64,000 nt of DNA from an uncultured Eubacteriales bacterium. GTDB lineage: Bacteria > Bacillota > Clostridia > Peptostreptococcales > Anaerovoracaceae. The notes beneath the pieces are model-generated. The model worked only from the letters and a program-made list of their open reading frames with translations. It ran no database searches and was not told the DNA's origin. Below, in pieces: positions 28,601 to 37,343 of this stretch. Both the position numbers and the translations under genes were made by a program. Numbering within the stretch: the first letter of the stretch is position 1; every line of letters begins with the position of its first letter. Where the stretch lies: assembly GCA_949286985.1 (NCBI GenBank), contig CASEEM010000042.1, positions 1-64,000 on the forward strand. Reading direction: 5' to 3'.

Positions 28601-28628
28601 GCCATACAAGAAGGATTCGATAAAGGGA

Positions 28629-28656
28629 TAGACATTTCTCCGCCTTATGATATGCT
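28629..28656 (+). promoter_or_regulatory. Promoter of the DUF2207-lemA unit
   Basis: TAGACA (28629-28634), a 16-base spacer, and TATGCT (28651-28656) preceded by TGA (extended -10). It lies directly after the pnp terminator. Confidence 0.6.
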
Positions 28657-28703
28657 GAAGTCGTAAGAGAAGCTTTCGAAAGGGTGAAGGAATCGGAGGA
28701 AAT

Positions 28704-30605
28704 ATGGAGAGAATATTCAGAAGAGGAAGGCGGGGAATCCTCCTTGCGGCAATCATTCTCGTAATCCTCTTGATGGCAGGAGGGACGAGCGTTGATGCTT
28801 CGGGAGTCGGATATACGACGGAAGTGTTTTCTTCGGATCTTGTCGTGAATAAGGATCATACCGTGGATGTCACGGAACGGATCCGTGTCAATTTCGAAGA
28901 GCCGAAGCATGGAATTTATCGTATCATTCCGAAGGATGATTCGTATCGTATTAAGGATATCGAAGTTGCCGGATCGAATTACGATACCGAGCATGAAACC
29001 GGCGGCGTATCCGTTCGGATCGGCGATGAGGACAGCTTCGTTCAAGGCGTGCAGGAATATGTCATCACGTACCGGCTTGTCTTCATCAAGACCGGCCCGA
29101 GTGAAAGCGATTTCCTCAGCATCGACCTCCTGCCGGAGCAGTGGGAGACATCGATCGCGCACGCCGAAGCGGTGGTTCATCTGCCGGAGGATTTCGATTG
29201 GAGCCGTGTGCAGACTGAATCCGGGGCGGCCGGTTCGACCGGTCATGCGCTCGGCACGTGGCAGCTGAATGAAGAGAATCATACCATCACCTTCCGGGCA
29301 GACCCGATGCCGCAGGGCTCCGGAGCGACACTGAAGGCAGAGCTTCCGGCCGGTTACTGGACCGGGGAGAAGAGCTTCTATACGGGGCGTTTGGTTGCGG
29401 CGGCACTTCTCGGGGTCCTATTTGTGCTTCTCCTCCTTCTTCGCATGCGCGACCGGGGGAAGGGAACGCTCATCATCCCGATTGAGGTTCGCCCGCCGGA
29501 GGATATGACACCGACCGAAATCGGATATATTGCCGATCAAATGACGGATAGGAAAGACATCCTCTCCCTGATCTTCTATCTGGCCCATAAGGGATATCTC
29601 CGTATCGAGAGCTTTGAAGAGGAGCAGGGTCTTCTCAAGAGGAAGAAATCGATGTTCCGCTTCATCGAGCTGGCGGAGCCGACGGAGGAGAAGGAATTCG
29701 TTCAGGTCTTCCATTCTGCGCTCTTTGCGGGAACGGAGGCGGATGAAGAAGGGAGGAAGAGCGTCCGCATGGATGAGCTTCCGGAGGACTTCGGCGAGAC
29801 GGTGCAGGGGATTCCGTCGCTCATCGATGATGAATTCAGGAATGAGAAGAGCCTCGTCGATTCCAAGACGATGGGATTCAAGATTGTAGCAAGCATCTTG
29901 ACGGGGTTCATCATCGGGATTGCAATCGCTCTCTCCGGCTTATCGCTTCTTGTCAGCATACCGATTGCAATCTTTGAACTGGTTGTATTCATCCTCGGAT
30001 CGCTGGTAATGGCAGACAAGTACCGGGCGGCGACGGGAGGTAAGAAGGGACTTTATATCTTCTTCCTGATTCTTTATGTCGTGATTGAGCTTGTTATCGT
30101 TTATGCCTTGGGAGAATGGATGAACGGATGGCCGATGATTACGACAGTCGCCTTCTTCCTCTTATTGGTCATCGCACCGTTTTTCCTCTTTACCATCTCC
30201 GGTTATACGGAATACGGACGAAAGATGAAGGGACGTGTCTTCGGCTTCCGGCGTTTCATCCAAGAAGCGGAGCTTAAGAAACTGGAAGCCTTGATTGAGG
30301 AGGAGCCTCAATATTTCTACGGCATCCTTCCATATGCTTATGTCTTCGGATTGACGGATACGTGGGCGGAGCATTTCGAAGGGATGAAGCTCGAAGCACC
30401 GTCCTGGTATATCGGTTCGGATGTTCATGACGGATATCTTGATTATGTTATTCTCTATTCGATGCTCCATAACATCGATGACGGTATCCATGAAGCGATG
30501 ATGCCGGCAATGTCGGAGATTCTCGCAGACAGTACGGAATTCTCCGGCGGATTCAGCGGAGGTGTCGGTTCCGGCGGCGGAGGCGGCGGAGGCGGAGCGT
30601 GGTAA
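28704..30605 (+). CDS. DUF2207 (YciQ-like) membrane protein
   Basis: A 633-residue membrane protein of unknown function. A signal peptide or first membrane helix (~12-27) ends near VDASG, followed by an extracellular DUF2207 beta-rich domain (~30-220, with the VNKDHTVDVTERIRVNF pattern), then a membrane helix (~233-250), a cytoplasmic stretch, two to three further helices (~395-500), and a glycine-rich C terminus ending GGGGGGGGAW, a hallmark of this family. It starts behind GGAGG and is 44 bases before lemA, the pairing often seen for DUF2207 and LemA genes. Function is not known; envelope-related roles are likely from topology only. Confidence 0.85.
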   Translation: MERIFRRGRRGILLAAIILVILLMAGGTSVDASGVGYTTEVFSSDLVVNKDHTVDVTERIRVNFEEPKHGIYRIIPKDDSYRIKDIEVAGSNYDTEHETGGVSVRIGDEDSFVQGVQEYVITYRLVFIKTGPSESDFLSIDLLPEQWETSIAHAEAVVHLPEDFDWSRVQTESGAAGSTGHALGTWQLNEENHTITFRADPMPQGSGATLKAELPAGYWTGEKSFYTGRLVAAALLGVLFVLLLLLRMRDRGKGTLIIPIEVRPPEDMTPTEIGYIADQMTDRKDILSLIFYLAHKGYLRIESFEEEQGLLKRKKSMFRFIELAEPTEEKEFVQVFHSALFAGTEADEEGRKSVRMDELPEDFGETVQGIPSLIDDEFRNEKSLVDSKTMGFKIVASILTGFIIGIAIALSGLSLLVSIPIAIFELVVFILGSLVMADKYRAATGGKKGLYIFFLILYVVIELVIVYALGEWMNGWPMITTVAFFLLLVIAPFFLFTISGYTEYGRKMKGRVFGFRRFIQEAELKKLEALIEEEPQYFYGILPYAYVFGLTDTWAEHFEGMKLEAPSWYIGSDVHDGYLDYVILYSMLHNIDDGIHEAMMPAMSEILADSTEFSGGFSGGVGSGGGGGGGGAW

Positions 30606-30649
30606 TCGCGCATCCTCTTTCATAGATTGTGATCAGAAAGGAGTCATTC

Positions 30650-31204
30650 ATGATCGGAATTATTTTGGTAATCCTCGTTGCAGTCGTTCTCATTTACGGA
30701 ATTGCAGCTTATAACGGCTTTATCCGTCTTCGTAACGATGTCAGGGAAGCCTTTGCGACGATGGACGTCTATCTCAAGAAGCGTTATGATCTCATTCCGA
30801 ATCTCGTCGAGACGGTGAAAGGGTACGCGAAGCATGAGTCCGAAACCCTGCAGAAGGTGACGGATGCCCGTGCGAGCGTCATGCAGGCGGCCACCCCTTC
30901 TGAAAAGCTCAAGAAGGAGAACTTCCTCACGAGAAGCCTCGGTCAGCTCCTCGCCGTGGCCGAAGCGTATCCGGACCTTAAGGCCAGCACGAATTTCAAT
31001 GAACTGATGCAGCAGCTGGAACGCGTGGAAGAGGATATCGCCAATGCGCGTAAGTTCTACAATGCGGTTGTCAATAAGTTCAATACGCGCTGCGAGAGCT
31101 TTCCTTCCAACATCATCGCCAAGCTCTTTCACTTTGAAGAGGAGCCGATGTTCGAGACGGACGAGACTTCCCGAGAGAATGTCAAGGTCGATTTCGGTGC
31201 TTAG
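30650..31204 (+). CDS. lemA: LemA family protein
   Basis: A 184-residue protein with an N-terminal membrane helix (~1-22) and a helical extracytoplasmic or cytoplasmic domain with family motifs YNGFIRLRNDVREAFATMDV, KRYDLIPNLVETVKGYAKHE and YPDLKASTNFNELMQQLE. The ATG at 30650, behind AAAGGAG, is preferred over the upstream in-frame start at 30629. LemA proteins have no settled biochemical role; the adjacent DUF2207 gene is a frequent companion. Confidence 0.9.
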   Translation: MIGIILVILVAVVLIYGIAAYNGFIRLRNDVREAFATMDVYLKKRYDLIPNLVETVKGYAKHESETLQKVTDARASVMQAATPSEKLKKENFLTRSLGQLLAVAEAYPDLKASTNFNELMQQLERVEEDIANARKFYNAVVNKFNTRCESFPSNIIAKLFHFEEEPMFETDETSRENVKVDFGA

Positions 31205-31233
31205 GACAGAATGCTGTTCCTGTATGGAAAAAT

Positions 31234-31272
31234 AAAAGACGACTCTCTGCCGCGGCAGGGAGTCGTCTTTTT
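31234..31272 (+). terminator. Bidirectional terminator between lemA and the DUF308 gene
   Basis: An 11-bp stem (31235-31245 with 31260-31270), extended inside by CTGC/GCAG, has AAAA on its left and TTTTT on its right, so it can terminate transcription in both directions. The flanking genes are convergent. Confidence 0.85.
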
Positions 31273-31296
31273 GTACTTTGGAAAGAATAAGAAGGA

Positions 31297-31917
31297 TTAA
31301 CTTTCGATGAGCTTCTGCTCTTCGTCCTCAGTCTCGACGTTCTCTTCTTCGCTCTCTTCGCTCTCTTCACGCTCTTCCTTCAGGGAAGCAGCGCGGTTCA
31401 CCATGAAGAAGTTCACAAAGGAGGCGACAGCCGTGAAGAGCATCGAGATGCCGATGAAGCGGATGAGCATATCATCATATTCGAAACGCAGGCGGGCGGC
31501 GAAGCAGATAATGCCGAGAAGGACGGCAATGGCTCCGAGACCGAAGGTATAAAGTCCGCGGCGCGGCAGGAAGGTGCGGAAGTAAACTCCGCTTCCGATC
31601 ATGAGGATGCCGCAGAAGATGATGAGAATACCGAGAATGACCGGAATCATCGAGGTGATGGAATGCGGCTGCAGGAGCAGGATGATCGTCAGCACGAGAA
31701 AGAAAATCGCACTGGCATAACCTGCGAGAGAGATGGAACCGGTGACGCGGCGGAGCTGCGCGGACTGGAAGATTTCAATCGCCGTCATGACGCCGGTGAG
31801 GGCCGCAATCGAATAACAAATCAGCTGCACCGAGAGCTCCGGATGGATCGTGAAGATGAGTCCGAGAACGAGCATCAGAAGTGCACTGATCAGCGTGGTT
31901 ATGCGATATTGTTTCAT
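31297..31917 (-). CDS. HdeD/DUF308-like six-helix membrane protein
   Basis: A 206-residue membrane protein with about six hydrophobic helices in the first 170 residues, arranged as three helix pairs in the manner of the HdeD/DUF308 family (short repeats such as LISALLMLVLGLIFTIHPEL). The C-terminal ~35 residues are highly acidic (mostly E and S) and probably cytoplasmic. On the minus strand it opens with AAAGGAG before the ATG. Function is unknown; HdeD relates to acid stress in enterobacteria, which does not transfer to this organism. It is convergent with lemA and divergent from the phosphatase gene. Confidence 0.78.
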   Translation of the reverse strand: MKQYRITTLISALLMLVLGLIFTIHPELSVQLICYSIAALTGVMTAIEIFQSAQLRRVTGSISLAGYASAIFFLVLTIILLLQPHSITSMIPVILGILIIFCGILMIGSGVYFRTFLPRRGLYTFGLGAIAVLLGIICFAARLRFEYDDMLIRFIGISMLFTAVASFVNFFMVNRAASLKEEREESEESEEENVETEDEEQKLIES

Positions 31918-31950
31918 AGAGAACTCCTTTTTGTAGAAATATTCGTAATA

Positions 31951-31980
31951 AATCTAAAAATATCACCTTAAATATGTTAA
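31951..31980 (-). promoter_or_regulatory. Possible promoter of the DUF308 gene (minus strand)
   Basis: Read on the minus strand, TTAACA (31975-31980) and TAGATT (31951-31956) are separated by 18 bases, about 34 bases ahead of the start codon. The -10 match is only moderate. Confidence 0.4.
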
Positions 31981-32049
31981 AATAACTAAATATGAAGGTG
32001 AGTTCGCCAAAACTATAACATGATTTCGCAATAAAAGGAAGAGAAATAT

Positions 32050-32964
32050 ATGGTCTCAATCATCGATATCGGATCCAATACCATTCGGATGGGCGTCTAC
32101 CTCCTCGAAAGCGGAGAGATTCGGCCGCTTCTCGCGAGCAAATTCTCCTGCGGTCTGGCAGGATACCGCATGAAGAATGAGCAAGGGGAGTTCCTCTCCG
32201 AAGAAGGAGTGCGGGAGCTCCTCCGCATTTTGCATCAATTCCGTCGGGCGGTGAACGGCATGCCCGATGTCCGCGTACGGGTCATTGCCAGCGCATGCAT
32301 GCGGGGGCTCTCGAACGAGAAGGAGATCCTCGCCAGCGTCCTTGAAGAGACCGGATTTGCCATCGATATCATGAGCGGCGAAGAAGAAGCCTTCTACGGA
32401 TATTATGCGATTGCGAAGGAGCTTCGCGAACCGATCGGACTTCTCTGTGACTGTGGCGGCGGGAGCACGGAGATCGCCTGCTTCTCCGGAGAAAAGATCC
32501 TCGATTCCCACACCTTCCCGCTCGGATCGCTTCAAATCTACCGAGATATGGTGAAGGATGTCTTCCCGACGGAGGAGGAGCTTCGGGCGATCTATGACAA
32601 GGCCTACCGCCGCGTCGAATCGCTCGCGGTGAATACGCACGGCATCCGGGTCATCGAGGCACTCGGCGGCTCGATGCGCGCAGCGATATCCTTGGCGGCT
32701 GCACTCCTGAACCGGGAGGAGGATAACCGGGTGCTGAACAGGGAAGAGATACAGCAGCTTCTTGATATCTATCAAAAGGAGTCGGTCCGTTTCCTCCGGA
32801 CGCTGCTCCGCGTCAAACCGGAGCGCGTGCATACGCTTCTCCCGGGGCTGATGCTTCAGACGGCCGTCATGGATGCGCTCGGCTGTGACAGCGTTCGCGT
32901 CTATGAAACCGGCGTTCGAGAAGGATATCTCCTTCGGAAGCTGGAAGAGGAGGGCCTCCTCTAG
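32050..32964 (+). CDS. Ppx/GppA-type phosphatase (exopolyphosphatase or pppGpp hydrolase)
   Basis: An ASKHA-fold phosphatase acting on polyphosphate or (p)ppGpp. The nucleotide-binding motifs are IIDIGSNTIRMGVY at the N terminus and LLCDCGGGSTEIACF at about residues 134-148, with a conserved SGEEEAFYGY in between. At 304 residues it is a single-domain form without the C-terminal HD domain of the longer Ppx/GppA proteins. The start is the ATG at 32050 after AAGGAAGAG; the 130-base region before it has no clear plus-strand promoter. No polyphosphate kinase is in the window. Confidence 0.85.
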   Translation: MVSIIDIGSNTIRMGVYLLESGEIRPLLASKFSCGLAGYRMKNEQGEFLSEEGVRELLRILHQFRRAVNGMPDVRVRVIASACMRGLSNEKEILASVLEETGFAIDIMSGEEEAFYGYYAIAKELREPIGLLCDCGGGSTEIACFSGEKILDSHTFPLGSLQIYRDMVKDVFPTEEELRAIYDKAYRRVESLAVNTHGIRVIEALGGSMRAAISLAAALLNREEDNRVLNREEIQQLLDIYQKESVRFLRTLLRVKPERVHTLLPGLMLQTAVMDALGCDSVRVYETGVREGYLLRKLEEEGLL

Positions 32965-32977
32965 GAGGGTGAAATCG

Positions 32978-33006
32978 TTGACCTTCTCTACAATTTATAG
33001 TAAATT
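32978..33006 (+). promoter_or_regulatory. Probable promoter of ileS
   Basis: TTGACC (32978-32983), a 17-base spacer and TAAATT (33001-33006). The predicted leader is under 30 nucleotides, too short for a T-box. Confidence 0.6.
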
Positions 33007-33040
33007 ATAGAATGGATTTTAATAAGGAAGGATGACAAAC

Positions 33041-36000
33041 ATGTTCAAGAATTTATCGGAAAAGCCGATCGGTGAAGTCCAGGGCGAGCAGGTCAAGCAT
33101 TGGAATGAAGAGAACCTTCTCAATCTCTGCGTGAAGGAGAGACAGGACTGCCCGAGCTTTGTATTTTATGAAGGGCCGCCGACGGCCAACGGCAAGCCGG
33201 GCATTCACCATGTCATGGCTCGTACGCTCAAGGATTCGATCAATCGTTACAAGACGATGAAGGGATTCCAGGTCAAGAGAAAGGCCGGATGGGATACGCA
33301 TGGACTCCCGGTAGAGATTGAGGTCGAGAAGCAGCTTGGCATGTCCGGTAAGGGTGATATCGAGGCTTACGGCATTAAGGAATTCAATGAGAAGTGCCGT
33401 GATTCCGTCTTCACTTATACGAGCATGTGGCGTGATATGTCGGAGAAGATGGCTTATATGGCCGACATGGATGATCCGTATATCACCTATGATAATAACT
33501 ATATCGAAACCGGTTGGTGGATTCTTAAGAAGTTCTTTGATGCAGGGCTGATCTATGAAGGACATAAGGTCCTTCCGTACTGCGCTCGCTGCGGAACGGG
33601 TCTCGCATCGCATGAGGTAGCGCAGGGATATAAGGAGATTCCGGTCCTGACCGTCACCTGCAAGTTCAAGCGTGCCGACCGCGAGAATGAATATTTCCTC
33701 GCATGGACGACGACGCCTTGGACACTTCCTTCCAATATCCTCATCACCGTCGGACCGGAGATCACCTATCTCCGTGCGAAGATGACGGAGGGCCCGGAAG
33801 AGGGCAATATCTTCTATGTTGCCAAGAATCTGGCTGACGATGTTCTCGGAGAGGGCAAGTATGAGGTTCTCGACGAGCTTCTCGGTAAGGAACTCGAGCA
33901 TATCCCGTATGAGCCGCTCATGGACTTCGTCTACGGCGGCGACCGCTCGAAGGTGAACGGCTTCTTCGTCGCTCTTGCCGATTATGTTACCGTCGAAGAC
34001 GGTACGGGACTCGTCCATACAGCCTATGCCTTCGGTGAAGACGACTATACGACGTGTCGTCGTTACGGTGTCGACTTCGAGAGACCGGTTGATGAGCACG
34101 GATGCTTCACGACGACGCCGTGGAAGGGACGATTCGTCATGGAAGAGGGTCTCGATGTCGATATCCTGAAGTATCTCGCACAGGAGAATAAGATCTTCGC
34201 GAAGAAGAAGATGACCCATAATTATCCGCATTGCTGGCGATGCGGAACGCCGCTCGTTTATTATGCGAGACCGGGCTGGTATATCGAAATGACGAAGCTG
34301 AGAGATCAGCTCGTTGAGAATAACAATACGGTCAACTGGCATCCGCCGTTCATCGGCGAGAAGAGATTCGGCAACTGGATCGCCGATGTTAAGGACTGGA
34401 ATATTTCGCGTACGCGTTACTGGGGAACGCCGATTCCGATCTGGCGCTGCTCCTGCGGCCATCTGGAGGCGGTCGGAAGCCGTGCCGAGCTCGCAGAGAA
34501 GGCGGTCGAGACGGTCGATCCGGAGACCATCGAGCTGCACCGTCCGTATGTCGATGATATTCATCTGACCTGCCCGGTTTGCGGCGAGAAGATGGAGCGC
34601 ATTCCGGAAGTCATGGACTGCTGGTTCGACTCCGGTGCGATGCCGTTCGCTCAGTGGCATTATCCGTTTGAGAACAAAGAGCGCTTTGATGAGCTCTTCC
34701 CGGCCGACTTCATCTGTGAGGGTATCGACCAGACGAGAGGCTGGTTCTACTCGCTGATGGCCATTTCGACCTTCGTCATGGGCCGTGCGCCGTATAAGAA
34801 TGTTCTCGTCAACGACCTCATCCTGGATGCCCAGGGCAAGAAGATGTCGAAGCATGTCGGCAACACGGTCGATCCGTTCGCGATGATGGAGAAGTACGGT
34901 GCCGATGCGCTGCGCTGGTACCTCGTCTCGGTTTCCCCGGCTTGGATGCCGACGCGATTCGATGAAGAGGGCGTCAAGGAAGTCGTCAGCAAGTTCTTCG
35001 GTACCTTCCGCAATATCTACAACTTCTTCGTTCTCTATGCGAACATGGACGATGTCGATCCGAAGACGTTCGATGTACCGTATGAGAAGAGACCGGAGCT
35101 CGATCGCTGGATCATCTCGCGTTACAATCGCCTGATCAAGGATGTCACGAATTATATGGATGATTACGATCATATGCATACGGTTCGTGCCATCAGCGAT
35201 TTCGTCGTCGAGGATCTTTCGAATTGGTATATCCGCCGTGCCCGCCGCAGATTCTACGGCGATGAGCTGACGGAGGACAAGAAGAGCGTATATCGTACGA
35301 CGTATGAGGTTCTCGTTGGCGTGACGAAGCTCATGGCACCGATCGCTCCGTTCCTCGCGGATGAGGTTTATGTCAACCTGACGGGTGAGAAGACGGTTCA
35401 TATCGCTTACTTCCCGGAGGCAGACGATTCCTTGATCGATGAGCAGACGGAACAGCGCATGGGTCTCGTCAAGAGCATCGTCGCTCTCGGAAGAGGCGCC
35501 CGTGAGAAGGAGAGACTGAAGGTTCGTCAGCCGCTCTCGCACGTCATCGTCGACGGCAAGTATGAGCCTATCATCGGCGATCTCGTCTCCCTCATTACCG
35601 AGGAGCTGAATGTCAAGACGGTCGTCTTTGAGAACGATCTCGATCGCTTCATGAACTTCCAGATCAAGCCGAACTTCCGTGCGGCAGGTCCGGTTCTCGG
35701 CAAGAATGTCAAGGAATTCGGCAAGAAGCTTGCGGAGTCGGATGCGAAAGAGCTCCTGGCAGCGATGAACGAGGGCACACTCTCGATGACCTTCGGCGGC
35801 GAGACGTATGAGATCACCGAGGAACTCCTCGATGTCAGAATTTCGGCGAAGGAAGGCTTCGTCGTGGAGATGGAGAACAATGTTTTCGTCATCCTCGAAA
35901 CGACGCTGACGCCGGAGCTGATCGAAGAGGGTTATGTCCGTGAGGTCATCTCGAAGATTCAGCAGCTGAGAAAGCAGAAGGATCTCGAAATGATGGATCA

Positions 36001-36169
36001 TATTGTTCTGAAGCTTTCGGCCGATGAAGAGATCAAGGCCGCAGTCGAAGCGAACAAGGAGCATATCCTCAGCGAGGTCCTCGGAGAGGCGCTGCGTTAT
36101 GAGGAAGGACTTCCGACGTATGATATCAACGGTCATACGACGGGCATCGATCTCGAAGTCCTGAAATAA
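33041..36169 (+). CDS. ileS: Isoleucyl-tRNA synthetase, eukaryote-like (type 2)
   Basis: Class I aminoacyl-tRNA synthetase charging tRNA-Ile. The first signature is GPPTANGKPGIHH (GIHH at 54-57), and the second is KMSKH (601-605) in place of the KMSKS of ordinary bacterial enzymes. Together with RWDTHGLPVEIEVEK-like and YEGPPTANG context this is the type 2 (eukaryote-like, IleS2) lineage, which is associated with natural resistance to mupirocin. It has CP1 editing elements with the WTTTPWTLPSN motif, zinc-type cysteine pairs (CARCG, CWRCG, CPVCG), and an anticodon-binding helical domain. It has 1,042 residues. The ATG at 33041 is preferred over 33032 because AAGGAAGGA (33024-33032) overlaps the latter. 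Confidence 0.96.
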   Translation: MFKNLSEKPIGEVQGEQVKHWNEENLLNLCVKERQDCPSFVFYEGPPTANGKPGIHHVMARTLKDSINRYKTMKGFQVKRKAGWDTHGLPVEIEVEKQLGMSGKGDIEAYGIKEFNEKCRDSVFTYTSMWRDMSEKMAYMADMDDPYITYDNNYIETGWWILKKFFDAGLIYEGHKVLPYCARCGTGLASHEVAQGYKEIPVLTVTCKFKRADRENEYFLAWTTTPWTLPSNILITVGPEITYLRAKMTEGPEEGNIFYVAKNLADDVLGEGKYEVLDELLGKELEHIPYEPLMDFVYGGDRSKVNGFFVALADYVTVEDGTGLVHTAYAFGEDDYTTCRRYGVDFERPVDEHGCFTTTPWKGRFVMEEGLDVDILKYLAQENKIFAKKKMTHNYPHCWRCGTPLVYYARPGWYIEMTKLRDQLVENNNTVNWHPPFIGEKRFGNWIADVKDWNISRTRYWGTPIPIWRCSCGHLEAVGSRAELAEKAVETVDPETIELHRPYVDDIHLTCPVCGEKMERIPEVMDCWFDSGAMPFAQWHYPFENKERFDELFPADFICEGIDQTRGWFYSLMAISTFVMGRAPYKNVLVNDLILDAQGKKMSKHVGNTVDPFAMMEKYGADALRWYLVSVSPAWMPTRFDEEGVKEVVSKFFGTFRNIYNFFVLYANMDDVDPKTFDVPYEKRPELDRWIISRYNRLIKDVTNYMDDYDHMHTVRAISDFVVEDLSNWYIRRARRRFYGDELTEDKKSVYRTTYEVLVGVTKLMAPIAPFLADEVYVNLTGEKTVHIAYFPEADDSLIDEQTEQRMGLVKSIVALGRGAREKERLKVRQPLSHVIVDGKYEPIIGDLVSLITEELNVKTVVFENDLDRFMNFQIKPNFRAAGPVLGKNVKEFGKKLAESDAKELLAAMNEGTLSMTFGGETYEITEELLDVRISAKEGFVVEMENNVFVILETTLTPELIEEGYVREVISKIQQLRKQKDLEMMDHIVLKLSADEEIKAAVEANKEHILSEVLGEALRYEEGLPTYDINGHTTGIDLEVLK

Positions 36170-36182
36170 GTGAATGCAAGGC

Positions 36183-36212
36183 ACTGCGCGGGAGACTCCC
36201 GCGCAGTTTTTT
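36183..36212 (+). terminator. Strong terminator after ileS, abutting the rlmN ribosome binding site
   Basis: A perfect 11-bp GC-rich stem (36183-36193 with 36197-36207), GAC loop, six T (36207-36212). AAGGAGA for rlmN begins at 36214, with no room for a promoter between them. Confidence 0.92.
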
Positions 36213-36224
36213 CAAGGAGAAGAT

Positions 36225-37241
36225 ATGGAACAGCGATATGTCTTTGATTTGCTTCCGGCGGAATGGAAGGAGGCGGCGGAGGCCTACGGAGAGAAGGGTT
36301 TTCGCGGCAAACAGATCTTCGGATGGCTGGCGAAGGGTGCGGAGCTCCCGGAGATGAGCAATGTGCCGAAGCGGCTTCGGGAAGTGCTCATGGAGGATTA
36401 TGAGTGGCATCTTCCGGAGGTGGTGATTGAGCAGACCTCCGAGACGGACGGGACGAAGAAATGCCTTCTGGAATTCCCGGACGGTTCGCGGGTGGAGTCC
36501 GTATTCATGAAATATCATTACGGCAATTCGATCTGCATTTCATCACAGGTCGGATGCCGCATGGGATGTACATTCTGCGCTTCGACGCGGAAGGGGCTTG
36601 TTCGTTCTCTCTCGGGCGGCGAGATGCTGGCCGAGGTGCTGGCGATGTGCAAGCTCACAAAGGAAGAGATCAACCATGTTGTCATCATGGGAATCGGCGA
36701 GCCGTTTGATAATTATGAGAGTCTCTCACGCTTCCTTCAGCTCATTCATGCGCCGGAGGGGTACAATCTCAGCCTTCGAAATATCACCGTCTCGACGTGC
36801 GGCCTTCTTCCTGAGATTGCACAGTTTGCCGAAGATTTCCCGCAGGTGAATTTGGCTGTTTCGCTCCATGCACCGAACGATGAAATCCGCCGCCGCACGA
36901 TGCCGATTGCGAGGAAATATCCTTATGAGCAGCTCATGGATACGTGCCGGGCTTATACAGAGAAGACCGGCCGCCGCATCACGTTTGAGTATGCGATGAT
37001 TGCAGGCGTCAACGACGGCGATGAGCATGCGCGAGAGCTGGCAGAACTTCTCGGGGGATGGCTCACGCATGTCAATCTCATTCCGCTGAATGAGGTGGAG
37101 GGGACCGGTTATGCGAAGGCGAAGGAGGACCGGATCCGCTCCTTCAGCCGCATTCTCGAGCATGCCGGCGTTGCTGTCACGGTGCGCCGGACGCTGGGAT
37201 CGGATATCGATGCCGCCTGCGGACAACTTCGCCTGCGATAG
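36225..37241 (+). CDS. rlmN: 23S rRNA (A2503-C2)/tRNA (A37-C2) methyltransferase RlmN
   Basis: Radical-SAM methyltransferase modifying A2503 of 23S rRNA and A37 of some tRNAs. The cluster cysteines are C111, C115 and C118 in GCRMGCTFCAST, and the catalytic C-terminal cysteine is C332 in DIDAACGQLR. Other family blocks are MGIGEPFDNYE and LAVSLHAPNDEIR. An in-frame start at 36174 would translate through the terminator hairpin, so the ATG at 36225 behind AAGGAGA is used. Since a strong terminator ends 2 bases before the ribosome binding site, expression must come from read-through or a promoter inside ileS. Confidence 0.95.
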   Translation: MEQRYVFDLLPAEWKEAAEAYGEKGFRGKQIFGWLAKGAELPEMSNVPKRLREVLMEDYEWHLPEVVIEQTSETDGTKKCLLEFPDGSRVESVFMKYHYGNSICISSQVGCRMGCTFCASTRKGLVRSLSGGEMLAEVLAMCKLTKEEINHVVIMGIGEPFDNYESLSRFLQLIHAPEGYNLSLRNITVSTCGLLPEIAQFAEDFPQVNLAVSLHAPNDEIRRRTMPIARKYPYEQLMDTCRAYTEKTGRRITFEYAMIAGVNDGDEHARELAELLGGWLTHVNLIPLNEVEGTGYAKAKEDRIRSFSRILEHAGVAVTVRRTLGSDIDAACGQLRLR

Positions 37242-37251
37242 GCATCATCGT

Positions 37252-37279
37252 TTCACAAGCAGTCTATTTATGTTATAAT
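37252..37279 (+). promoter_or_regulatory. Promoter of plsX, extended -10
   Basis: TTCACA (37252-37257), a 16-base spacer, and a consensus TATAAT (37274-37279) preceded by TGT. It begins the plsX-rnc-smc unit. Confidence 0.8.
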
Positions 37280-37343
37280 AGAGTGCTATTCTGTAGGATT
37301 ATATCTGTACGCAGGAATCATGAGTTCCAAGGAGGATTCTCAT

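Noticed and set aside
32965..33040. Possible T-box riboswitch ahead of ileS
   Set aside because: The gap from the upstream stop is under 80 bases, the predicted leader is about 30 nucleotides, and no T-box sequence or antiterminator is seen.
33053..36184. A minus-strand open frame of about 1,043 codons opposite ileS
   Set aside because: Same artefact; no start signal or recognisable protein.
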